From assembly GCF_014145675.1 (NCBI RefSeq), contig NZ_JACGZW010000006.1, positions 372,001-436,000 of the forward strand: a DNA stretch of 64,000 nt, given 5' to 3'. The notes beneath the pieces were generated by a model. The model was given only the letters and a program-made list of their open reading frames with translations. It was not told the origin of the DNA and did not search any database. A program made the position numbers and the translations under genes. Below are positions 17,085 through 23,182 of this stretch, in pieces; positions within the stretch are counted from its first letter, which is position 1; each line of letters opens with the position of its first letter. The DNA is from Amycolatopsis dendrobii (lineage in GTDB: Bacteria > Actinomycetota > Actinomycetes > Mycobacteriales > Pseudonocardiaceae).

Positions 17085-18104
17085 ATGACCTACCGCGAAC
17101 CGGCACGCGCCGCGGGCCCTCGGGTCCGATCGCTGGTTCCGGCGGCCGGGATCACGATCTACGGCTGCGGGCCCGACGAAGCCGCCCTGGTCGAGGAGGC
17201 GGTGTCCCGGTTGGGGGTGACACCGACTGTCACCTCGGCGGCGTTGTCCGAAGCCACGGTCGAACTCGCCGCCGGGAATCGATGTGTCAGCATCAGTCAC
17301 AAAACGCGCATCACCAATGACACCTTGCACGCGCTCAGCGAGATCGGCGTCCAGTATCTCTCCACGCGGAGCATCGGCTGCAATCATCTCGACGTCGCGT
17401 ACGCCGAGAAGCTCGGGATCTCGGTGGGAAACGTCGCGTACTCGCCCGACAGCGTCGCCGATTACACGCTCATGTTGATGCTGATGGCGATCCGCAACGC
17501 GAAATCCCTCATCCGCCGGACGGACGCGCACGATTACCGATTGAGCCCTACGCCAGGCAAAGAACTGCGCGACCTCACCGTGGGCGTCATCGGAACCGGC
17601 CGGATCGGCGCGGCGGTCATCGACCGGCTGTGGGGTTTCGGCGGGCAGAAGCTGGCTTACGATCTCCGCCCCCGGACGTCGGCCGATTACGTTCCCCTCG
17701 ACGATTTGCTGCGGCAGAGCGACATCGTCACGCTGCACACCCCGCTCACCCCCGAAACCCGCCGTCTCCTGGACCAGCGCCGGATCGAGCAGATGAAACC
17801 CGGCGCGATCGTCGTCAACACCGGCCGCGGCGGGCTGATCGACACCGAAGCCCTGCTGTCGGCGCTGGAAAGCGGCAGGCTGGGCGGCGCGGCATTGGAC
17901 GTCCTCGAAGGGGAGGAAGGGATGTTCTACGCCGACTGCCGCCGCGAACCCCTCGAGAACACGAATCTGGCGCGGCTGCAGAAGCTGCCGAACGTCCTGA
18001 TCAGCCCGCACACCGCGTACCACACCGACCACGCGTTGCGCGACGCGGTGGAAAACAGTCTCCTCAACTGCCTGAATTTCGAAAGCTGGACAAACCATGG
18101 CTAA
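17085..18104 (+). CDS. vanH: D-lactate dehydrogenase VanH (glycopeptide resistance)
   Basis: This 339-residue D-specific 2-hydroxyacid dehydrogenase reduces pyruvate to D-lactate for D-Ala-D-Lac synthesis. It has the NAD-binding Rossmann motif (GVIGTGRIGAAVIDRLWGFG) and the catalytic Arg (NTGRGGLID), Glu (DVLEGEEG) and His (ISPHTAYHT). The sequence STRSIGCNHLDVAYAEKLGISVGNVAYSPDSVADYT is characteristic of VanH. The N-terminus is about 20 residues longer than in enterococcal VanH. It is the first gene of vanH-vanA-vanX-murG and overlaps vanA by 8 bp. Transcription should start from the VanR-type operator just upstream. Confidence 0.95.
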   Translation: MTYREPARAAGPRVRSLVPAAGITIYGCGPDEAALVEEAVSRLGVTPTVTSAALSEATVELAAGNRCVSISHKTRITNDTLHALSEIGVQYLSTRSIGCNHLDVAYAEKLGISVGNVAYSPDSVADYTLMLMLMAIRNAKSLIRRTDAHDYRLSPTPGKELRDLTVGVIGTGRIGAAVIDRLWGFGGQKLAYDLRPRTSADYVPLDDLLRQSDIVTLHTPLTPETRRLLDQRRIEQMKPGAIVVNTGRGGLIDTEALLSALESGRLGGAALDVLEGEEGMFYADCRREPLENTNLARLQKLPNVLISPHTAYHTDHALRDAVENSLLNCLNFESWTNHG

Positions 18105-19134
18105 ACTCAAGGTCGGCGTCGTCTTCGGCGGAATCTCCGAGGAACACCCCGTCTCGGTCAAATCCGCGCGAGAGGTCGCGAAAAACCTCGACCCGGAAAA
18201 ATACGAACCGTACTGGGTCGGGATCACCAAGGACGGCGCGTGGAAGCTGTGCGACGGCCCCGGCGAAGCATGGGAAGACAGCGGTCGCCCGGCGATGCTG
18301 TCGCCGGACCGGAGCGTCCGCGGGTTGCTTGTCGAGGAGCAGGGCGAGTACGAGCCGGTCCGGCTGGACGTGGTGCTGCCGGTGCTGCACGGCAAGCTCG
18401 GCGAGGACGGCGCGATGCAGGGTCTGCTCGAACTGTCCGGAATCCCGTACGCGGGCTGTGACGTGCAAAGTTCCGCGCTGTGCATGGACAAATCCCTCGC
18501 GTACCTGGTCGTCGGCAGCGCGGGTGTCGCGACGCCGAATTTCTGGGCCGGCACCGCGGACGAGGACGTCGACGCGAGCAAGTTCTCCTACCCCGTCTTC
18601 GTGAAACCGGCCCGGTCCGGTTCGTCGTTCGGCGTCACCAAGGTCTCGCGCGAGGAAGATCTGCCGGGTGCGATCGCGGAGGCGGCGCGGTTCGACTCCA
18701 AATTGCTGATCGAGGAAGCGGTCGAGGGCAGCGAGGTCGGATGTGCGGTCTTGGGCAACGGCGCGGACCTGATCGTCGGCGAGCCCGACCAGATCCGGCT
18801 GTCGCACGGGTTCTTCAAGATCCACCAGGAGGAGAACCCGGAAAGCGGCTCCGAGAACTCGACCATCCTCGTCCCCGCGGACATCCCGGCGGAATCGCGC
18901 GCCCGTGTCCAGGCGACCGCGCGGACCGTCTACCGCGCGCTCGGCTGCCAGGGACTCGCCCGCGTCGACCTGTTCCTGCTCGAAGACGGCACCGCCATGC
19001 TCAACGAGGTCAACACTTTCCCCGGCTTGACCTCCTACAGCCGGTACCCGCGGATGATGGCGGCGGCCGGGCTCTCGTTCTCCGAAATGCTCGACCGGAT
19101 GGTGTCGCTCGCGCTGGCCGGGACGCCCCGATGA
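18097..19134 (+). CDS. vanA: D-alanine--D-lactate ligase VanA
   Basis: This 345-residue ATP-grasp ligase makes the D-Ala-D-Lac depsipeptide that replaces D-Ala-D-Ala in peptidoglycan precursors and lowers glycopeptide affinity. The N-terminal VVFGGISEEHPVS and the central LPVLHGKLGEDGAMQG, YPVFVKPARSGSS and MLNEVNTFPGLTSYSRYP blocks are intact. The omega-loop carries FFKIHQEENPESGSENSTI, with His243 at the place of VanA His244, the residue that favours D-lactate over D-alanine; true Ddl enzymes have Tyr there. It overlaps both neighbours (8 bp with vanH, ATGA with vanX), so the three enzymes are coupled. Confidence 0.96.
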   Translation: MAKLKVGVVFGGISEEHPVSVKSAREVAKNLDPEKYEPYWVGITKDGAWKLCDGPGEAWEDSGRPAMLSPDRSVRGLLVEEQGEYEPVRLDVVLPVLHGKLGEDGAMQGLLELSGIPYAGCDVQSSALCMDKSLAYLVVGSAGVATPNFWAGTADEDVDASKFSYPVFVKPARSGSSFGVTKVSREEDLPGAIAEAARFDSKLLIEEAVEGSEVGCAVLGNGADLIVGEPDQIRLSHGFFKIHQEENPESGSENSTILVPADIPAESRARVQATARTVYRALGCQGLARVDLFLLEDGTAMLNEVNTFPGLTSYSRYPRMMAAAGLSFSEMLDRMVSLALAGTPR

Positions 19135-19739
19135 AGCCCGGTTTCGCCTTCCTGGACGAGGCCGTGCCCGGGATCCGCTGGGACGCCAAGTACGCCACCT
19201 GGGACAACTTCACCGGCAAACCGGTGGACGGCTACCTGGCGAACCGGATCGTCGGCACCCACGCCTTGTGCGACGCGCTGCGAAGTGCGCGGGAGAAAGC
19301 CGCGACACTGGGTTTCGGCCTGCTGATCTGGGACGGCTACCGGCCGCAGCGCGCCGTGAACTGCTTCTTGCGCTGGGCGAAACAGCCGGAAGACGGCCGG
19401 AAGAAGCGCCAGCACTACCCGCACCTCGACCGTGCGGAGATGTTCGAAAACGGTTACGTGGCAACCAAATCCGGCCACACCCGAGGCAGCACAGCGGATT
19501 TGACCCTGTACCGCCTGGACACCGGCGAACTCGTCCCCATGGGCGGCGGCTTCGACCTGATGGACGCCGTCTCGCACCACGGCGCGCCAGGCATTACCGC
19601 AGCCGAGACGGCGAACCGGCAGCACCTGCGTTCCATCATGGAGGACTGCGGTTTCGCCGCCTACGAGTCCGAGTGGTGGCACTACACGCTGAAGGACGAG
19701 CCTTATCCGGACACGTACTTCGACTTCCTTGTCGCCTGA
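19131..19739 (+). CDS. vanX: D-alanyl-D-alanine dipeptidase VanX
   Basis: This 202-residue zinc peptidase cleaves cytoplasmic D-Ala-D-Ala so that only D-Ala-D-Lac enters the wall pathway. All known VanX active-site residues are present at the canonical numbers: Arg71 (DGYRP), zinc ligands His116 and Asp123 (SGHTRGSTADLTL) and His184, and the base Glu181 (EWWHY). There is no signal peptide, as expected for a cytoplasmic enzyme. The start overlaps the vanA stop (ATGA) and the stop shares one base with the next start, so the cluster is compact. Confidence 0.96.
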   Translation: MKPGFAFLDEAVPGIRWDAKYATWDNFTGKPVDGYLANRIVGTHALCDALRSAREKAATLGFGLLIWDGYRPQRAVNCFLRWAKQPEDGRKKRQHYPHLDRAEMFENGYVATKSGHTRGSTADLTLYRLDTGELVPMGGGFDLMDAVSHHGAPGITAAETANRQHLRSIMEDCGFAAYESEWWHYTLKDEPYPDTYFDFLVA

Positions 19740-20836
19740 TGGACATCAGAGCACCACGCGTGGTCGTCGCCGGAGGCCATTCGGCCGGGCACATCGAACC
19801 GGCGATGAACTTCGCCGACGCGCTACGGCGGTTGGAGCCTGCCGCGGAGATCACCGCGCTCGGCACCGTCCGCGGTCTGGACACGGTGCTGATCCCCGCT
19901 CGCGGCTACCCGCTGGAACTCATCCCGCCAGTCCCGTTGCCGCGCAAGGCGACCCGCGCCCTTCTGCACATCCCGTCCCGGCTGCGCGAGTCGATCCGGA
20001 CCGCCGGGACGATCCTCGACCAGGTGCGGGCAGACGTCGTCGTGGGCTTCGGCGGCTACGTCGCCGCCCCGGCCTGCTTGGCCGCCCGCCAGCGACGGCT
20101 GCCGATCGTCATCCACGAGGCGAACATCCGCCCGGGAGCAGCCAACCGAATGGCCGCGCTTTTGACGCCGCACGTGTACACCGCCTCCCCGGACGTCCGG
20201 CTGAAACACGGCACCGCGATCGGCATCCCGCTGCGCCCGGCGATCACCGGACTCGACCGTCCCGCAACCCGCGAAGCAGCCCGACGCCGGTTCGGCCTCA
20301 ACCCCGACGACCCGGTCCTGCTGGTCACCGGCGGTTCGCAAGGCGCCACCACGATCAACGCCGCCGCCTCCGGCGCAGCAGCCGCACTACGCGCGGCCGG
20401 GGTGCAAGTCCTGCACATCACCGGCCCGCGGCACACCGTCGAAGCGGAAGACCCGTCGTATGTCGTCCTGCCATTCGTCGACGAAATGCAGCACGCCTAC
20501 GCCGCCGCCGACTTCGCGATCTGCCGTTCCGGCGCGATGACCTGCGCCGAACTGGCCGCAGTCGGCCTCCCCGCCGCGTTCGTCCCGCTGCCCGACCGCG
20601 GCGGCGAGCAACGGCTGAACGCCGGACCGATCGTCGCGGCAGGCGGCGCACTGCTCGTCAACGACGCCGACCTCACCCCGACCTGGATCGAAACCACCCT
20701 CCTCCCGATCCTCACCGACCCGGTCCGCCTAGCTGCGATGTCCGCCCGCGCCTCCGCGACCGGTGCGCCCAACGCGGACACCGTCCTAGCGCGGCACGTC
20801 CTGACGATCGCCGAACGACGTCGACCCGCCAGGTAG
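19739..20836 (+). CDS. MurG-like UDP-GlcNAc:lipid I transferase linked to vanHAX
   Basis: This 365-residue GT28-type glycosyltransferase has a MurG-like N-terminal loop (AGGHSAGHIEPA), PLPRK and VVGFGGYVAAPACLAA in the acceptor domain, and the donor-site signature FAICRSGAMTCAELAAVGLPAAFVPLPDRGGEQRLNAGPI. MurG adds GlcNAc to lipid I to make lipid II. A second copy next to vanHAX suggests a transferase suited to D-Lac-ended lipid I, or extra flux under glycopeptide stress (inference). It is translationally coupled to vanX. Its last 51 bp overlap the convergent vanS gene. Confidence 0.88.
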   Translation: MDIRAPRVVVAGGHSAGHIEPAMNFADALRRLEPAAEITALGTVRGLDTVLIPARGYPLELIPPVPLPRKATRALLHIPSRLRESIRTAGTILDQVRADVVVGFGGYVAAPACLAARQRRLPIVIHEANIRPGAANRMAALLTPHVYTASPDVRLKHGTAIGIPLRPAITGLDRPATREAARRRFGLNPDDPVLLVTGGSQGATTINAAASGAAAALRAAGVQVLHITGPRHTVEAEDPSYVVLPFVDEMQHAYAAADFAICRSGAMTCAELAAVGLPAAFVPLPDRGGEQRLNAGPIVAAGGALLVNDADLTPTWIETTLLPILTDPVRLAAMSARASATGAPNADTVLARHVLTIAERRRPAR

Positions 20837-21898
20837 CCGCACCGTCACCCGAAGCCCGCCCGCGGCACCCGGCGCGAGAGAAAGCGTCCCGTCATGCGCC
20901 CGCGCGAGACTCTTCACGATCGCCAGCCCCAGCCCGACCCCAGCATGATCGCGGCGGATCCGCTCGGTGCCGCGCTGGAACGGCTCGGTGAACGTCCAGA
21001 TCCGCTCCGGGCTGACTTCCTCCCCGGTGTTTTCCACCGTGAGCGTGCTCGACGTCGCGGAGGCGGTGGTGCGGAGCCGCACGGTCCCGCCTTCCGGCAG
21101 GTTGTGGACGATGGCGTTGTGCAGCAGATTCGTCGTCAGTTGCAGCAGCAGTGCCCGAGACCCGTGCACGGCAGTGACATCACCGGAGGTCTCAATGGTC
21201 ACGCCGTGCTTCTCGGCAAGGGGAAGCAACGTCTCGGCGGCTTCTTCCGCCAGCAGCGACAGGTCGACGGGCTCCCGGGTGAACGAACGCTGATCCGCGC
21301 GGCTGAGCAGCAGCAAGGCTTCGGTGAGTTCGATCGCCCGTGTGTTCACGACGCGCAGACGCTCATGAAGCTCGTCGATATCGCATTCCGGGTCGTCGCG
21401 GGCGACTTCGAGCAGGCTCTGCGTGATCGCCAGCGGGGTGCGCAGTTCGTGCGAGGCGTTGGCGGCGAATCTCCGCTGTTCGGCGACGTGCGCGTCGAGG
21501 CGGGCGAGCATGGCGTCGAAGCTGTCGGCGAGTTCGCGGAACTCGTCGTCGCGGCCTTCCAATTCGATCCGGTGGGCGAGCGAGCCGGTCGCGGCCTGCC
21601 GGGTCGCGGCGGTGATCCGGTTCAGCGGGGCGAGCATGCGCCCGGCGAGGATCCAGCCGCCCAGCAGGCCGAACATCAGCAGGAGCAGCATCACGACGGC
21701 CGCGTCCGGCGCGAAATCCTTGATCAGGTCGCGGCCGGACGGGGCCATCACCACCGGCATGACCTCCAGCGCCCGGTCCTGGTAGTCCAGCAGGAAGAAG
21801 CCCACCGCGCCGAGCAGCAGCGTCCCGGCCAGCATGAGGAATCCGGCGTAGCTGAGGGTCAGTTTGAGCCGGACGCTCATCCCCGGCTCGCGGATCAT
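20786..21898 (-). CDS. vanS: Sensor histidine kinase VanS
   Basis: This 370-residue kinase has two transmembrane helices (LTLSYAGFLMLAGTLLLGAVGFFLL; AAVVMLLLLMFGLLGGWILAG) bracketing a loop of only about 30 residues, as in actinomycete VanS proteins. A HAMP segment follows (RMLAPLNRITAATRQAATG), then HisKA with NASHELRTPLAIT, and a HATPase_c domain (LLHNAIVHN N-box, GVGLGLAIVKSLARAHDG). The ATG at 21898 overlaps the vanR stop (ATGA). Its position between vanHAX-murG and vanY identifies it as the glycopeptide sensor. Direct drug binding by the short loop is possible but not shown by sequence. Confidence 0.9.
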   Translation of the reverse strand: MIREPGMSVRLKLTLSYAGFLMLAGTLLLGAVGFFLLDYQDRALEVMPVVMAPSGRDLIKDFAPDAAVVMLLLLMFGLLGGWILAGRMLAPLNRITAATRQAATGSLAHRIELEGRDDEFRELADSFDAMLARLDAHVAEQRRFAANASHELRTPLAITQSLLEVARDDPECDIDELHERLRVVNTRAIELTEALLLLSRADQRSFTREPVDLSLLAEEAAETLLPLAEKHGVTIETSGDVTAVHGSRALLLQLTTNLLHNAIVHNLPEGGTVRLRTTASATSSTLTVENTGEEVSPERIWTFTEPFQRGTERIRRDHAGVGLGLAIVKSLARAHDGTLSLAPGAAGGLRVTVRLPGGSTSFGDRQDVPR

Positions 21899-22569
21899 CC
21901 GCGTTCCGCCCCGTCGTCGATCCGGTAGCCGACCCCGGGGACGGTCGCGACCAGCCACGGTTCGCCGAGCCGTTTGCGCAGCGCCGAAACCGTGATGCGG
22001 ACGGCGTTGGTGAACGGGTCCGCGTTCTCGTCCCAGGCCCGTTCGAGCAGTTCCTCGGCGCTGACCACCCCGCCCTCGGCCGCGACGAGCACCTCGAGGA
22101 CGGCGAACTGTTTCCGGGTCAGCGCGACGTACCGGCCGTCCCGGTAGACCTCGCGGCGGAACGGGTCGAGCTTCAGTCCCGCGATTTCGCGCACCGGCGG
22201 CCGGTTGTGCGCGCGCCTGCGGTCGAGCGCGCGCAGCCGGAGCACGAGTTCCCGCAGCTCGAACGGTTTGGTGAGGTAGTCGTCGGCGCCGAGTTCGAAA
22301 CCGGAGACCTTGTCGTCGAGCCGGTCGGCGGCGGTGAGCATCAGGATCGGCATGCCGCTGCCGGACGCGACGACGCGTTTCGCGATCTCGTCGCCTGAGG
22401 GCCCGGGAATGTCCCGGTCGAGCACCGCCATGTCGTACGCGTTGACGCTCAGCATTTCCAGCGCGGTGTCCCCGTCCCCGGCGAGGTCGGCGGCGATCGC
22501 CTCCAGGCGCAGCCCGTCCCGGATGGCCTCGGCCAGGTAGGGCTCGTCCTCGACGATCAGCACACGCAT
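21895..22569 (-). CDS. vanR: Response regulator VanR (OmpR/PhoB type)
   Basis: This 224-residue regulator has a receiver domain with acidic E7/D8, phosphoacceptor Asp51 (AVLDRDIPG), TAAD and LTKPF. It is followed by a winged-helix trans_reg_C domain (LTRKQFAVLEVLVAAEGGVVSAEELLERAW ... VRITVSALRKRLGEPWLVATVPGVGYRI). The start is the ATG at 22569; the frame continues upstream, but that would run through the shared operator. It is divergent from vanY, and the operator between them could also give autoregulation. It should activate vanH and vanY through the three-box sites. Confidence 0.92.
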   Translation of the reverse strand: MRVLIVEDEPYLAEAIRDGLRLEAIAADLAGDGDTALEMLSVNAYDMAVLDRDIPGPSGDEIAKRVVASGSGMPILMLTAADRLDDKVSGFELGADDYLTKPFELRELVLRLRALDRRRAHNRPPVREIAGLKLDPFRREVYRDGRYVALTRKQFAVLEVLVAAEGGVVSAEELLERAWDENADPFTNAVRITVSALRKRLGEPWLVATVPGVGYRIDDGAERG

Positions 22570-22593
22570 GATCTCGATGCTACGAGCAGGCGC

Positions 22594-22635
22594 GTATCGC
22601 TGGCATATCCGAAACCGCGTACGCGCCGGCAACAC
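22594..22635 (+). promoter_or_regulatory. VanR-type operator/promoter between vanR and vanY
   Basis: Half-sites GTATCG (22594), ATATCC (22605) and CGTACG (22618) repeat the vanH layout with the same 11- and 13-bp spacing. They are followed by GAAACCGCGTACGCGCCGG and CAACA. The distance from GAAACC to the vanY ATG (47 bp) is identical to that at vanH. Confidence 0.8.
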
Positions 22636-22657
22636 CGGTTCGCCTTGGCTGAACGCC

Positions 22658-23182
22658 ATGACCCGCAGCGAATCAGCACGAAGTCCCTTCCGGCGAACCG
22701 TCCGCCGCGTGCTTCGCCGTCGTGGCGCGCTCAGCGAGGCCGACGGAGCCGTCCCGTCCGGCACGACAGTGTTCGCCGAGATTCCCGCCGTGGCCAATCT
22801 CGACCCGGTGTTCCTGGAGGCGCTGCGCCGGGCGGCGAAGGACGCCGCGAACGACGGCGTCGAGTTCCGCGTCAACAGCGGCTGGCGTTCCCCGGCGTAC
22901 CAGAATCAGCTTCGGCACAAGGCGATCGCCAAGTACGGCTCGGAACAGGAAGCCGCCCGCTGGGTAGCCACCGCCGACCGGTCCGCGCACGTCCTGGGGA
23001 ACGCGATCGACCTCGGCCCCTCCGAAGCGACGGCGTGGCTGTCGGAACACGGTGCCGCGTATGGACTGTGCCAGATCTACCGCAACGAACCGTGGCACTA
23101 CGAACTGCGTCCGGAGGCCATCGACCAGGGCTGCCCGCCGATGTACGCCGACCCTTCGCAGGACCCGAGATTGCAGCGTTAA
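22658..23182 (+). CDS. vanY: VanY-type D-Ala-D-Ala carboxypeptidase
   Basis: This 174-residue VanY-family zinc peptidase would trim terminal D-Ala from pentapeptide precursors. The motif set is complete: SGWRSPAYQNQL, zinc ligands His111 and Asp118 (SAHVLGNAIDLG), catalytic Glu144 and zinc His147 (EPWHYEL). The ATG at 22658 is chosen because it lies 47 bp from the operator, exactly as in vanH; the longer frame from 22568 crosses the operator. Unlike enterococcal VanY, no membrane anchor or signal peptide is visible, only an Arg-rich N-terminus, so localisation is open. The stop overlaps the convergent SARP-NACHT gene by 4 bp. Confidence 0.88.
   Translation: MTRSESARSPFRRTVRRVLRRRGALSEADGAVPSGTTVFAEIPAVANLDPVFLEALRRAAKDAANDGVEFRVNSGWRSPAYQNQLRHKAIAKYGSEQEAARWVATADRSAHVLGNAIDLGPSEATAWLSEHGAAYGLCQIYRNEPWHYELRPEAIDQGCPPMYADPSQDPRLQR

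Noticed and set aside
16844..17086. 80-codon minus-strand frame upstream of the STAND gene
   Set aside because: It runs through the VanR-type operator and vanH start, and its product resembles no family. I treat it as noncoding.
14233..17088. Long plus-strand open frame opposite the STAND gene
   Set aside because: It is a codon-bias shadow. The translation is low-complexity and Arg/Gly/Pro-rich, with no family motif, while the minus strand has clear domains.
22570..22875. VanR reading frame extended upstream to 22875
   Set aside because: The extension crosses the vanR-vanY operator and the vanY coding region. The receiver domain starts exactly at the ATG at 22569.
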